This document shows, piece after piece, positions 34,901 through 47,823 of a stretch of DNA of 64,000 nucleotides (within the stretch, counting starts at the first letter, position 1; the number at the start of each line of letters is the position of its first letter). Made by a program: the position numbers and the translations under genes. The notes beneath the pieces are model-generated. The model ran no database searches and had not been told where the DNA came from. It was given only the letters and a program-made list of their open reading frames with translations. This DNA comes from Crossaster papposus (Eukaryota > Echinodermata > Asteroidea > Velatida > Solasteridae), in assembly GCA_037893245.1 (NCBI GenBank), contig JBAIAA010000650.1, forward strand, positions 1,116,001 to 1,180,000, given 5' to 3'.

Positions 34901-35925
34901 ACCACCTGGTTTTGTTGCACATTTCCGCGTCTAGTGGTTATCCGTAAGGATCTCTATGTGCCATTGATATAAAAATGTTGCTCACCCGAAGTCTGTTCGG
35001 ACTTTTCCCACCGTTTCTGGATCCCTTTCCCCGGAGTCTTTTCTTGGCCTCTGTGGCACGGTCGTAGTATCCCTGGAACTGGGCATTCGGCTGGCCGAGA
35101 CGGTCATACACCCTACCGCCATCTCGGATGTAGATCTGAGAATTCAGAGACATGAACCGGTTACCTAGAAGTGACTTCTCTTGAGTTGATGAGCGATAAT
35201 ATGCAAGGAATACGGTGGCAGAGTCCTATCGATCAATGGTGAAATTTCGCATGGGGCGGCCCGATCAGATCCAAGACGCAACATTCTTTTTCCCCTTCAT
35301 TTCAGTCACGTGGACTTAGTTGGGCTTAGGCCCAACGGTCATGACGGTCAACGGTCAACGGTCAACGGTGATGTTTTGTGCGCAAAATGTCCAAACGGAA
35401 AACAAGCAAGGCTTTTCGATTATGGCACAATGACATGGTGGCGCTAATGATGTTGACCAGACTATCGTTATCATTATTGTAAGACTATAGTGGTTAAAAG
35501 TTAGTTCAGCTAATAAAACTGGACCAGGTATTATCAGGACAGGGGATTCGATTCTCGACCCAACGCCTACCTACCTGTCGCCCGTTGATGAAGACCCTGT
35601 GCTCGTACTCGACCAGCACCACGCACCGCCCGTCATCTGCCAGGCACAGCGTCAGATCGAAACTCCCGAAGTTCTTGCTGTACGGGAGGGAGGGGGTAGG
35701 GGTCCTGTCGTCCCGACTCCTGCCCCTTCCCCTCGTCCCCGACGCCTTGGGGCTGCTGCTGAGACACCGTGCCTCGCGCACCAGCTCCCGGAGTTCCTCG
35801 TCGAGATTTTTCTCAGATAATTTCTTCTTGGCGGTCCTCTGTGCTTTTCGTCCTGGGTTCGGATCGCTGGCTCGGCGAAGTCCGCGGTAGAGTTTAGCGG
35901 GGGAAGAAGGCATGTGGAGCGGCAT
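31946..35925 (-). CDS. Uncharacterised long coiled-coil protein
   Basis: Four exons join in phase: 35925-35575, 35135-34986, 34846-34737 and a 2335-base last exon 34280-31946 (stop 31948-31946), giving 981 residues. An in-frame TAA upstream of the ATG closes the 5' end. Residues 1-75 are basic and Ser/Arg-rich. Residues about 85-150 look like a small beta-rich module (D-L-T-L-C-L-A-D-D-G, V-F-I-N-G, I-Y-I-R-D-G-G). Residues about 270-880 are mostly heptad coiled coil, interrupted by a Ser-rich linker near 420-470. The tail is acidic with two W. I do not recognise the family. Same-strand position just upstream of SPAG17 makes a ciliary or cytoskeletal role possible but unproven. A possible ATTAAA signal lies at 31873-31868. 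Confidence 0.85.
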
Positions 35926-37082
35926 GCTGCTGGACGGCAAGATTTCTCTAACCAAATTGGTCAATTTATTAAAGGTTTGAACAACTTATCAATTTCGTGT
36001 ACATCGACAAAACTTCATAGAGATTTGTATTGGTAGGTGCCAATAGAATGTGTTGTCAAAGAAGGAACGCGCGCGTGCGTAAAAGATTCGCGCGTCTTCT
36101 CGAGCTCGTTGCGCGTTGGCGTGGTTCAAGGTTGGCATTCGCGGGGGTTCGCGATCCCAACACCTCTAACTAACACAACAAAAAAGGTTGCCTATAAACC
36201 GTCTGAAATATAGCTCCAGCCCATAAAAATGCAGAGATATAATAAATCAAGAAAACTGTGAATTATATGCGATTCATAATGAAGACATTGGAGGAAGAGG
36301 CAACAACTTGCAGTTGCACACGTTCGTGCGCCCACCGATAATATTTTGTTAAACCATTGAACTTGAAGTGCGCCCACTCGTGAATCTTTCTTTTGCTCCA
36401 CAAAATACCAGCCCAGCAACACCTGTCACTGCCACGCTGCGCCACTCAGTAGCAATCAATTTATATGTCTGCCGAATGGCGATCCACTGGTAACAATATT
36501 TTGTCACTCAACATAAGTCTGTCTCTCAACAAATTTCACATGCACGTTTTGAAAATATATAACTAAAATTTACTTTAGAAGTTCATTTTTTGGGGTTTTT
36601 CTCTGGTGGAAAAATAAATCTACCAGTTCCAGCCGTTGGTGTCATCACTTTTTAACAGGTTGTTGGTCAAAGTGATACCGGGGGTGCTCGTCCTAGATTA
36701 CTTCCGGAGTGAAACGCTGTGTAGTTATACTGGTGGGATCGGTCGAAAGTCGCGCACACTATACTATAGCGGTCGGAGTGCAGTGCACGCGTACGTCACG
36801 TCAGTTGATCCGGCATATCAGTGGTCCCTCTTCCTTAAGTTCCACTTAAGGATTTGTTTTTAATTTCAAGAAAAACCCGGATTTCCACACCTGAAGTGCC
36901 TGTGTCGGGCAAATGGAATTTGTCGAACAGTCTGTGCCGATTCTGATGACTTTCGAGAAAGAAAAGCTGTCGAAATAACACGTTTTGAGCTCCGACTGTG
37001 GAATAATAGGTGTCGCTGACTGCAGCGTGTTTTGCCGAGTGAGTCCCCCGTGAAAGAGACGAATATCTCCCGTTAGAAACCA
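35926..37082. promoter_or_regulatory. Head-to-head promoter interval
   Basis: The coiled-coil gene (minus, ATG at 35925) and the fourth gene (plus, ATG at 37083) face away from each other across 1.16 kb. Two CpG-rich patches stand out: 36065-36150 (repeated GCGCG) beside the minus gene, and 36700-36820 beside the plus gene, the latter with GTACGTCACGTCAG, a CRE-like site. Between them (36180-36640) the DNA is AT-rich and featureless. Confidence 0.45.
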
Positions 37083-37160
37083 ATGGCAGACGGTGGCGGA
37101 AGTTTTCAGTCCTCATCTTATTCGGAACGGTTCCCGGCGACTAAACGCCGCAGGAAAAAG
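37083..37160 (+). CDS. First coding exon of an unidentified gene
   Basis: ATG with context AACCAATGG opens 26 codons: a Gly/Ser/Tyr-rich start, then R-F-P-A-T-K-R-R-R-K-K, a likely nuclear localisation signal. It ends at a perfect donor (AAG|GTAAGT) in phase 0. The upstream 36.7-37.08 kb is GC-rich like a 5' UTR. No following exon is recognisable in the window, so the first intron would be at least 26.8 kb, as is common in developmental regulators. The family cannot be named from 26 residues. Confidence 0.6.
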
Positions 37161-37226
37161 GTAAGTTGTCTACTTTTGGAGTCAACGTCCAAGATCGCAA
37201 CTTTGTTTGTTTTGTTTTTTGGGGGG

Positions 37227-37230
<4 letters not shown>

Positions 37231-37261
<31 letters not shown>

Positions 37262-37296
37262 AGAGGGGGTTAGAGGGGAGGGGGGGGGGGGGGGGG
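37231..37296 (+). repeat. Long oligo(dG) tract just after the first exon
   Basis: Thirty G at 37231-37260, then TAGAGGGGG and TTAGAGGGGA, then seventeen G at 37280-37296. It begins 71 bases after the exon donor on the transcribed-sense strand, so the nascent RNA would be G-rich, favouring quadruplexes or R-loops. Confidence 0.9.
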
Positions 37297-37524
37297 TTTT
37301 AGGGGGGGATTTATTAAATTATTTAAAATAAAAATAAATTTTAACATTTGCTTTTATATATTGAGAATGGAGGGGAGGTTTTAATTTTAAATTTTAATTA
37401 AATTTTTTTAAAGTGTGTAAATTTGCATTAATAATAATACTAGACACTAGTACTACTACTAGTAGTAGTAAGTCTAGGTTTAAAGTTAACTGATTTGTCA
37501 TACAAAAACAAATGATTTTAGAAA

Positions 37525-37629
37525 AATTATGACATGTCAGTTAAACCATATTTACTATAAAATACAACCTTCCAAATCCACCCATTCCTGATAATTCAAG
37601 CAACTACCAATGGTGTATCATACCTTTAA
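37525..37629 (+). mobile_element. Right half of a family B MITE
   Basis: Matches the last part of the complete copy at 50860-51247, from ACATGTCAGTTAAACC-like sequence to the end GGTGTATCATACCTTTA. The left half is missing. Confidence 0.7.
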
Positions 37630-37744
37630 TTCCCTTCAACTCCCGGCGTACATCAGCGCCAGACACAATTACAGACAACAAACCCTGACAATCAGGTCCA
37701 TAGCCGCGTTTTCTAATCCACCCTGTAACCGTTGAGAAGTCCCT

Positions 37745-37775
<31 letters not shown>

Positions 37776-37991
37776 CCCCTCTCCTTCTCTTACTCGTAAT
37801 CTTTCCACGATATTCTCTGGTGCTTTCACTCGAAGCGATCTCCACACACTAAGAGGATTATTGACAGTCTAGCCTGCGAGATTTCTCAGATGCTGCCTCT
37901 TATAACACATGTACTTGCTGGATCTCTTCACCTAGGTATTCTTTACGACTCACAAACCATCTTCTGTAACCCCCCCCCCCCCCCCCCCCCC
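37745..37991 (+). repeat. Two long oligo(dC) runs
   Basis: Twenty-nine C at 37745-37773 and about twenty-two C at 37970-37991. With the oligo(dG) run 480 bases upstream they are complementary and could form a hairpin or recombine. Shorter C runs occur near 41545, 41750, 42035, 49015, 52955, 53620, 56050 and 63280. Confidence 0.9.
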
Positions 37992-38303
37992 AATCCCCTT
38001 CTTAAATGTCAAATATAGTAGCTTTCTAGCTTAGTTTAATTGTTTTCCAAATGGCAGGCGTATTTTTCTCATTTGAAACAAAAGTAAACCCATAAATGTG
38101 TGTTTTAAAATGTTTTTGATTTAAAAATTAAATTTTGTTCATCTACACTAAGTTCGCAAGATCGACAAACAGTGTACATAATTTTTGTTTACTCGATCAC
38201 ATGCAGTGCAAAAGTTCACAAATACCCAATTTCTCAATTTCTACTTTTGTGCACATGTGATAGATATAAATGTGTGTACCTCCATTTCAACAGTAGAGAA
38301 TTA

Positions 38304-38422
38304 GGCCGCGTCCGAATCTCTTGTCTATGGCTATTGTCTAGGTGTTCACCCATTACAAATACACATCAGCAGGCTGACAATAGACGTAGCGGTAGCTCTA
38401 GAAGCCCGTTTCGGACACGGCC
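38304..38422 (-). mobile_element. PIF/Harbinger-like MITE (family C, copy 2, complete)
   Basis: 119 bp with ends GGCCGCGTCCGAA and GTTTCGGACACGGCC, flanked by TTA on each side. It aligns along its whole length with 1438-1553 in reverse orientation. Confidence 0.8.
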
Positions 38423-41400
38423 TTACACTTATTTTTATATTTTGTATTTGTGATTTTTTTTATTCCAATGATAACTGGAAAGTTTAAATCCAGGACAACA
38501 ACAATATACCGGTAGTCTGTGATCGAACTTTGCTATTTTTTTCCTTCTATAAATCTGAGACAGACGTGATGAGATGAGTTATTTTAAGAGTCGTCTTGCA
38601 CCTTTATCTTCATAATATAAGAACTCGATAGTAACGAGGCCTACGAGGGCTTGATCATGCTATCCCACCTCATACGATAACTACGACTCTCCAAGTGCAA
38701 CTCAACTATTGCATAGAAATAATCAAAACTAATGTGTACTTTGCGAGTATAAAGTTCATATTCAAGAAGCTATAGCACGCTGCTTCTCCAGAATAAACAT
38801 TTAACAAGGAATGCGACCATTGACAACTTCAGATCCCCTTGTCTGCCCTGAATTCATTTTTTTGGGGCGCAGTGTTGGGCATGGGCTTTGATATTCAAAT
38901 GTTAAGCCACGGGTGGTTTTTATCAAGTGGCTTATGGTATGAAACCCGCCATTAACAAGTAGTGGTTTCTGTATGACAGACAAGCGGGTGGTGTTTGCCC
39001 GGAGAAGGGCTGGGGGAAAAGTTTGAAACAAATTTAGAGTTAACTGCGAGTGTATGTGGTTCAGTATAGCCGTTTAAAAAAATATTCAATCATTTATTAT
39101 TGTGTGTGTTATGTATGCGTACAGTGATTATTGTCGATTGGCGGAGCATTTTTTGCTTCATAACCAGATTGATTCTATTGGATTGATTTCTCATCGCTAA
39201 TTATAGTTAATTAGTTTATAGTTAATAGTTAATTAGTATAACTTTGTAATTACAAATCATGAAGTTTAATCCCAAGAATATAAATCCGCCCCTAAGTAAG
39301 TAGATAAACCAATAAAGTTTGCCAACCTATTTATGAAAAAATCCTTGATCAGGAGAATAATCTAGGGAATAAATCCATTTTATGGTAATCTTTATATAAT
39401 TTCAAGTTTCGAGATAACAAATTCTGTTAATTCACATCACTTCACTGAGCAATTAGGGTTTTCTTTTTCCTGGAAGATTTTGAGAGATTTTCCCCTCTTG
39501 CCTCCCGGCCGTATGATTATGTCTGCATTTGTGTGTGTTTTGTTTCACACTAGGGATGCACCAATCTGTTTAAGTAGGGCAAATTACACTGTCAACCTTG
39601 GTTGGGCACCAAAAAGCTTTTTAGCCAAAAGAATAATACCATTTAAGTAGCAGTCCGCAAGCATTTATTTCCTCAAACGAACTTCCCGCTTGCGGTATAT
39701 ATACTGAATCTATATAAGCGCTGGCTGTCGTCGTGACGACCCGTTCTCCGATAATTTAGCCATCTAATGGACAAAGATCTGAGTCATCTTTAAAGGACTA
39801 TCGTCGGATCAGCCCCCGAAGCCATTTTTTCAGAATTGGCTGAAAATTAAGATTACCCTGCCCAATTTTGCCCACGGGCAAGGGACTGATTATACTCTTA
39901 CCTGCGGGCGCGTCAGGATGAGAACAGTTGGAAGGCTGTTTATTGATGTTTCGTTTACTCGGAGTTTGGCAGGCTGAATCGATGTTGACCATGTTGTATT
40001 TTGGTGTGGGATAGCTTTTTAAACATGGAAGTTTCTAACTGGTACGTGTACGTGTACATTGCATTTAAGTGACCCCACAATTATTTCAAACAAGAAGTGC
40101 GTATAGCAATATGGATTTAGATCGTTTAGTGCGAATGGTATTAATGCTTCGCATTACATTTACTGGTATATATTTTGAAGAATATCGTTTATAGACACTC
40201 AACGTTGCAAAGATAAAAAGGGGAAAACAATCTAATTGTGCTGTAAATATATTTTTTTCAACTTAAACAGGTGCAAATACTTTTGTTTTTCTACAAATGA
40301 CGAAAAGAAAAATAAACATTGAGCTTAGCCAATCCTTCATGACTTTCATAATTTGTTTTTGATTTCCTAGAAAAAGAACAAAAAAACGTAATCCTGCAAA
40401 ATGAGAGAAACTCAAACCAAAAAGGAAACCTGTGTCCCATCCAAAACACTCTCAACATGTGTCAAACAGATTGTCACACAAAAAAATCCCCTCACCGATA
40501 GTCAAATTCCGCGACAACTTCCTCCCTTGCCAATCAGCGTCTCGCGATATCTGTTTCCCATCGCTGCGCGATCTCCCAGAACCTACAACTTCTTCCTTCT
40601 TTCTCCTCCGTCTTTTCTTGATGATTCCCGCTTCCCCTCCTTCTGCGTGGCTAATGAGAATTCACTGGGCCGTGTCCAAGGATGGGATCCATCACTGTCT
40701 GCTGGCTTTAAAGATGTAATGTATTGTCAAGCCCGGATTATTCAATAGGCACTGTGCCTATAAAGCCTACATGTATGGAGCCTTCAATGGCTTACTCAGT
40801 TTAGCTTAGTGTCCACATTAAATTGGTGCTGGTACATAGGGCAGAGTAGGGCCTACAGAACACTAGTACTTAAGGCCTATGAAGCATTTGACCCCAGTAG
40901 TTTTTCCGTAATCCTAAGTGCTAACAAACCAACAAACCAAAAAAATTCGGCAAACAAAAATTTCCTTCTGGTGGAGATAAAAACACGGAAAGTTGGAACA
41001 GGATAATTTGGAACATGGAGTTGGGACTGGATATTTGCTGAACTTTAATGAGACCCTCTTTATTAATCCATATCCGAATTGGCAAAAGGCTCAAGATTCT
41101 GCAGATTTCACCTTCCCCCCACCCCCTAATCGTGGAGCAGATCATCAAAGCAGCTAGCCCATAGTCTGAAAGAGTACACCTCCAGAGATCTTGTCATATC
41201 TTGAGATCGCGTTAACCTTCCACCGATCCTCCTTGTCGACGAGTCATGTACTAGTACTTATAGCGCAATACCTGATGCAAGTCTTAAGGAAGATGTACGT
41301 GTACTATTGACAAATTGAACAATTACCAGAGACCATTGTCCATTGATGTGACCGCACACAATCTGTTTGACGTCTGTCCCTTCAGTGTCAGCAATGTGTT

Positions 41401-42491
41401 CGGCGCTGATTACAGGTTTGTTTCTTCTTCTGTTAGGTGCTGTTTTTATGGACTGGATTAAGGCAGTTGTTTTCTCTTTCTGATGTGGAGTGAAGGGAAC
41501 ACTGTTATGATGCTTGTCCCCCACCTCTCTAATCATGTTCCTCCCCCCCCCCCCCCCACCCCCTAATTATGCCCCCCTTGTTCATGATGCGTAGGTATGG
41601 GTGCACTCTCACACAAATAATAAAACTCCACACTCCCCTTCTCTCTTCCTATTTCTCTTAGTCTTGCTCTTGAATCCCGTCGCCAGCAGAAAAAGCAGCT
41701 CGAAGTCTTTCCCCCTCTCCTCATTACACCCACCCCCTCCCCTCCCTACCCCCCCCCCCCCTCCTCTCCTACAGCACCTGCCCTAATGTGTGTGCACAAC
41801 CAAGAGGAAGACTTGAAGCTGTACCGACATCAGCCGGCCAACCTCTAAGTGTCACACACACTCCTCGAACTTTGTACCGCGAGGAGGAAGGAAATCAACC
41901 AACATGATGATACCCTCCGGGTTTAGGCCAAAATTTTTTTCACGCATCACTGGCATACTCAAAACACTTTTTAAAAGAAGTACTTGCATGAAACATCTAA
42001 ATAATCTAAATACTGGATATTTCTCATCTCTCCCCCCCCCCCCTCCCCCTTCCCCCTTCCTCCGCTTGACGAGATTTATTTGTTTCGTCGTTTGGCGTCC
42101 GGGGCTAAGTGTTGTTTGGTTGGATTTGTTGGAGGGGGCCGTAGCGTTATTGCTGATTGGCTGGATCGTGTGTGCTCCAACACTTATTTTTGTCGATGTG
42201 GTAAACACGCCGGTACTTACGTTGGTTGTAGAACGCATTAGTTCTGCTAGTTAGTTTTGAGCGTTGTCACCGTGGGCTATGTTGATAGTGCTGTGATACT
42301 GCGGTTCATGTGAACGGTGGCTAATTAACACGCACTTGAAAGAACAGTATCGTAAATTGTGCACCACTAAAGGCAAATTATTTACATTTGTATTTTTCTT
42401 TGCTTGCTCTTAGATTTGAATTTTAAGAAAAAGTCTACAAGACTGATTATATGCAGTTTTGAGGATTCAAATTTTAGTTTTAGGACAATTT

Positions 42492-42690
42492 TTAAAAGTA
42501 GGATACACCATTTGAAGATGTGGAAAATATTTACTACCCAATTATTAAGAAATATCGTAGTTTTTTTTACTCATTTAAAAGTAAATAATGATTCTAGGCA
42601 TCCAACAAAGTGATTGCGCTAGATATCCTGTAATTATAATTCAAAATATTATAATTCAAACAATTACCAATGGTGTATCCTACCTTTTAA
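42492..42690 (+). mobile_element. Family B MITE, internally deleted copy
   Basis: Ends TTAAAAGTAGGATACACC and GGTGTATCCTACCTTTTAA are inverted repeats. Shares TTTACTACC, AATTATTAAGAAATATC and TAATAATTCAAACAATTACC-type interior with the longer copies but is only about 199 bp. Confidence 0.8.
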
Positions 42691-43435
42691 ACCACAGTCC
42701 AAATAAAAAATTGACTGTTGTCAACACCTATTTCTCTATACCTTAGAAGTTAGTATAGAATGGGATACATGTACAGCTTATTTGGTTGTCTTTGTACATT
42801 TTTCATGTGGTTCTGCAAAAAGATTACGTAGAGTTGGGGTTCCTTTGGTCAATATTATGGCAGATATTATTATTGATACAGTCGGAAGTTTGATTGGTGC
42901 TACCAGTGCATCATTTTCAGATGATAATAAAGAACGTCAACGTGTCTTACGACGAAAGAAAGCACGACAACGGATGCGTCGTGACGATTGACGATGGCGT
43001 CAATGATGCGATCCGACAAAAAAACCGCGCGCGCGAATGGGTACACCGAGGTCAATGCAGAAAGGTCACGCAAAGCGCCCTCACGAGTCATTATAATGAC
43101 AGCTCGGCTACTTCTCCCGCGGTCTTGGTAAAATTTTCCCGTGTCGAAAGTCCAAGTGCGAACAGCGGTAACATTTGACCATTTTTTATTTTACCATTGT
43201 CTCAGTAAAACCTTCCCAAAAAAATGTCCAGTGCGAACACGGCTTAAGCTGCCCTCTTAGATCCCACACAGTGTACATGTATTTTATCTTTTGCAATAAA
43301 CTGTGTGTTTATTGCATGTGGGTTGGTAAACTCTTTTTTTATGTGAAAGAAGTTTGGCACACTTCCTAGGACATTGCACTCGATTATTTTCCGGTAGATT
43401 ATTTTCCGGTAACCAAAACTTGTATCAAAATATGT

Positions 43436-43809
43436 TTAAAGGTAAGATACACCATTTGCAGACATCAAAAAAATTTACTACCGAATTTTTAAGAAATATC
43501 TAACTTATTTAAAAGTGAATAATGAATGTATGCATCCAGCAAAATGATTGCGCTAGATATTCTGTAATTGTCTCAACAAATTAAATTGTATTTTCCAAAA
43601 TCACGATCGCCGGATGACAATTGCGAAAAAAACAAGAACCAACAAAAGAACAACTGCCCGACGCCGGTTGAAAACGAATGCTGTTTTTCTTGCTTTTCTC
43701 AGCATCCATAATTGTAAAACTTCAGACGATATTTACTATAAAACACAGCCCCCAAATCCACCAATTCATAATAATTCAAGCAATTACCAATGGTGTATCC
43801 TATCTTTAA
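43436..43809 (+). mobile_element. Family B MITE, complete copy
   Basis: 374 bp, ends TTAAAGGTAAGATACACC and GGTGTATCCTATCTTTAA. The interior includes ACGATCGCCGGATGACAATT and GCATCCATAATTGTAAAACT, shared with 50860-51247 and 56269-56510. No transposase frame. Confidence 0.85.
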
Positions 43810-44949
43810 GGGTTTCAGGTTGAACTTGTTTTTACCTGAACTCATGTTGATATGGTTCTTGATCTATCTCTTCCTGGCCAGTAGAGGGAAAAGTTTCTCA
43901 AGTTTCCCACAGAACAGGAAGGTCTCCTGTCACTGGCTGGTGTCTCTCCAGTCTGAGGCCCGGAGGTCAAACCACAGGTCTAACTGGCACTTGGTGTTTT
44001 TTCTGAGAACTATCAACCCTGTGTGGGAAAGCCACACAGCAAACATTTTAAAGGAGTTTAGGCCAAACAAAATAAAAATTGTCTTTACGGTAACATCCTG
44101 AAAAAAATCCACGTAGGTAGGAGATTTTTTTAATTTTTTTATTTCAGCTCTTTGTGTTCTTTTGCATTGTTTAAAACTCACTAACCGTGTACATGTATTG
44201 TAATATAATCGGGCTGCAATTTTAGTATATCGGGCCGATTTGTAGGCCTATATTCAAGCATATTTTGATCAGTTACTACCGGTACTGTACATTTGTAGTT
44301 ACTGTTTTAAATCCCAGGCAAGAGTTTCAAACCCTGGTTTAAAATCTCAACCCGAGCAGGGTTAAGTTCAACCAAGGTTGAAATCAATCTTAGGGTTGAC
44401 GGAGGGTAGAAAATGTTCAAGTGTGAACCGTCGCATGTTTTCAACGCTGCAGCTTCAATTAACCCCCGAGATTTGTCAAATGTGAAAAAAAGGCTCAAGT
44501 GTGGAACGTAACCTACCCAATAATGTACAAAATGTATGCTTCACAAATTGGTTTGATGGCCGTGGGAATATGAATAGCAATATGGTGCAGGCACTGATCT
44601 TAGTGGCCTGTCATAAAAATTGAAATTGGAGTGAGCCTTTTTTCTTTCTTGACTGGCAATGGCAATGATACATACACTGTGGCCTGACCATGAGACGTCT
44701 ACAAATCATTCTGAATTGGCAATGTCTGGCAGTATTGGCTAAACATAGGCGACCATTAAAGATCTCACCTCCTGGACTCGCAAGTAAGGTTTAGAGAGGA
44801 ATTTTAGTCTGGATTGTTTTTTATTGTTAGGCAAAAACCACAACTGGTGTACAAAAATTCCCTCAAATCTGCACAGCTATTACATGTAGTTGTAAATAAG
44901 AAAAAGATTGGTTTCATGAATGCTTGTTGAATGGCTCTCTTATTTCCAA

Positions 44950-45133
44950 CGAGTGAAAATTCACTCAATTCGAGTGAAAATTTACTCCATTCGAGTGAAA
45001 ATTCACTCCCACAGTCTGAAAGTAGGGACCAGATCGTGAAATTAAATCACAAGATGGAAATCCAATTGACTTTTATTGAAATGACGCTTTCCAGTGTATT
45101 TCAATCTAAAATCAGAGTGAATTTCACTCTAAA
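44950..45133. repeat. Tandem palindromes GAGTGAAAATTCACTC
   Basis: Three near-identical palindromic units of about 20 bp stand in tandem at 44950-45008, and a related palindrome (AGAGTGAATTTCACTCT) lies at 45116-45132. Between them, a GTAGGGAC / GTCCCTAG pair is also inverted around 45030-45150. Each unit could extrude as a small cruciform or bind a dimer. Confidence 0.7.
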
Positions 45134-47823
45134 ATGTCTTCAGTCCCTAGTTTCACTATTTAGTAATTTCTTATTCAAAACAAGTAACATATTTTTCTCA
45201 AAGACATACTTGTACTACTGATAACGACAAAATTCTGATTACAAAAATAGAAATCTTTCAAACAAGTAAGTTTTCCAACAATACTTTGGTTGATTATTGG
45301 TACGCTCTACATACAAGTAAATATACCTTTAAAATAGAATGTTTATCACTGAGAACCACATGAAAATCAATAAAACGTTTTTTTCTTGCATTGTGGTTGA
45401 GGTCACACGGTCCCAAGTTTAACCACAGCCAAGTCACTGTACCCACACCTTAAACTAGATCATGCCCCTATTGACTACAGAAGCACGTGTGCAAATGTCC
45501 TGTATGCTGTGATAAACCAGTGTGCCCCATTATCGGCGAGGAGGGGGAAAGTCGGCCACGAACGTGATCATGGCATTCTATCAACAACCGTAAAAAAAAA
45601 GTACCACCAATTCCACGCTTAAATCCTACGCGAGGGATTTACAGGGGTCGCGACCAAAATGACGTCAGTCACCGAGGAATTATACACAATTCAATTTGAC
45701 AGGTTTTTTTTTTTTTTTTTTCATCTACAAGGTACACGTACTTCTGTGTGCCCAGAAGCAGAGTTTTTAGTTCATACATGCAGAAATCTGGCTTTTTAAT
45801 GTTCCAACAAGAATCTGTGTACATTGGGGATTTTTTATTATCGACTAACCCCTATTTTTGTTGCTGATTCAAAATCCTTCAAATTGTACATGTACATGTT
45901 TTTAATGATTACATAATCCTTCAAAGTAAAAAAAAAATCAGATTTTCAAAGATTTTCACAAAATTGTACAAATTCAAAAATTGTTACTGATAAGCTTGAT
46001 GGCTCTTGGTGGGCAGTAAGCACTGAATAGCCAGGCAGCGTCATTTAAACACTTTTCACGGCGCGGGTTTGTGAAGGAAGACGCACGCGCCCATGGAGTC
46101 GAGGCTGTCTCAAGGGACATCAGACAGCTTTTTGTTTTGCTGTGTGAAAAGCTTGCGAGTTTGTTGGCTGGTTGCCAAACATCGGGGCTCGTCAGTGGAG
46201 TCTCAACCTTGAGAGTTTTTGTGTGTCGTGTAAAAAGGGCAACATCCATACTGTACAAAAATGTCCAGTATTGTACAAGTATACTGGATTTATAGTGTCT
46301 ATGTGTCTATGGGCCAAATCATTCTGTTCATTTATGTACGCACAGAACAACTTTCCCACGTGGCTTGCGAATACGTGCCATAAATTCCTAACAAAGATGC
46401 TGAACAACTAATAACGAGACGGGCCCTGCTGTAATCAAATCATGTGAGCTCGTTGTACCCCCTCGGGTCATAGTAACTGGGACAACGGAACTTTGCTTGA
46501 AAACCGTACATTGACTGTAATTATAGCATTTTGCTTTTTGCTGTATTTTTTGTAAGCCAATTTTGGCCCTTTTGGGGGGTAGTATCAGATATTGTTACCG
46601 GACCTGTCTAAAGTATTGTGTTCATAAGATGCTGGAGAAACCAAGGAAAAAAATGCTGTTTTTTTTACTCTGGTTCTCTGACCCTACTCTAGACCCACAA
46701 AAATGTCAGGGTCAGGGAACCAGATTATGAGTAGCTGGCTGCACCAGTTCACAGATGTATTGCAAACAATATGTGGACTAAATAAATTGGGGGCGATATT
46801 TAAAAACAGTTTTTCCAAAAGAATTTTCTTTAGAAATAGGTGACCCGCAATAATAACTTTTAAGTGTTAGCTGAATTAACTAAAGTGCTCACTAAGTTCC
46901 GAATTTGCTCAAAAGTAATGCAGAACAATCAAACACATTTCCAAGTGTATCTTGACGGTGAAATTTATACACTCGGCGTTTCTTGCGTACCATCAAGCGA
47001 CACTGTAGACAACTTACATCCAGTAAACTTTATGGTCAGCAAAACTGGTACAGCATCAGACGTTGCCTGAAAACATATCAAGTATCGTTAAATGGATATT
47101 ATGTCGAGAATGTTCCACCTCATTTGCAATATAGGCAAGCAAGCTGTCGAAGTCATTACGATAAATGACGGTGCGTAGTTCTTGGGAAGGTCTTTGAACA
47201 TGCACTAATGGTTGAGTTTTGCAACAAAATTGTTGGGTTAACTTTGTTCGTTGTATGTAAGGATACAAGTTTGTGATCAAGTTGTTATTTTTTGGTCCAT
47301 AAATTGTAACTTTTATTAACACACTCTGAGTGAAAGATTTTTCTTGGCTTCCAGAAACGTTTTCCCAGGGAAAGTGTTGGGTTAAAGGTTTTGTCAATAT
47401 TTAGACTGTACCCAACCAGTTGGTGCTCTTAATTTCCCCTTTGACTCCCTCTCCCCTTCAGCATCAAAACAAGCAAGGTGAATAAAAAGTCCAACAGATA
47501 TCAGAAATTCTCCACTTTCAACATTTTCATTCTTGGGAAAATACACCTCATGGTGTCAGAAAGTTATAGGCCAACATGCCATGTAACTTATTGGCACATG
47601 TACCGTAGTTGACATTTTACATCATGTTTTGACAAATACCTTCAAATCAGCAATTTGAATTTAGCAATTATTAGTACCTTTGGGTGTGAACTAGATACAA
47701 TTGTAAGGGAATCAATGGAAGTTGGAAGTATACAACTGAAGACGTACAAATACATGTTCGCATCCGTGGTGCTAAGTACAGCGTACGCATAAAGTTTTTG
47801 AAGTTTTAAAGATTATTCTAACA

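Noticed and set aside
40401..40748. 115-codon open frame on the plus strand
   Set aside because: It is low in structured composition, Pro/Ser-rich by chance, has no splice support and does not resemble a known family.
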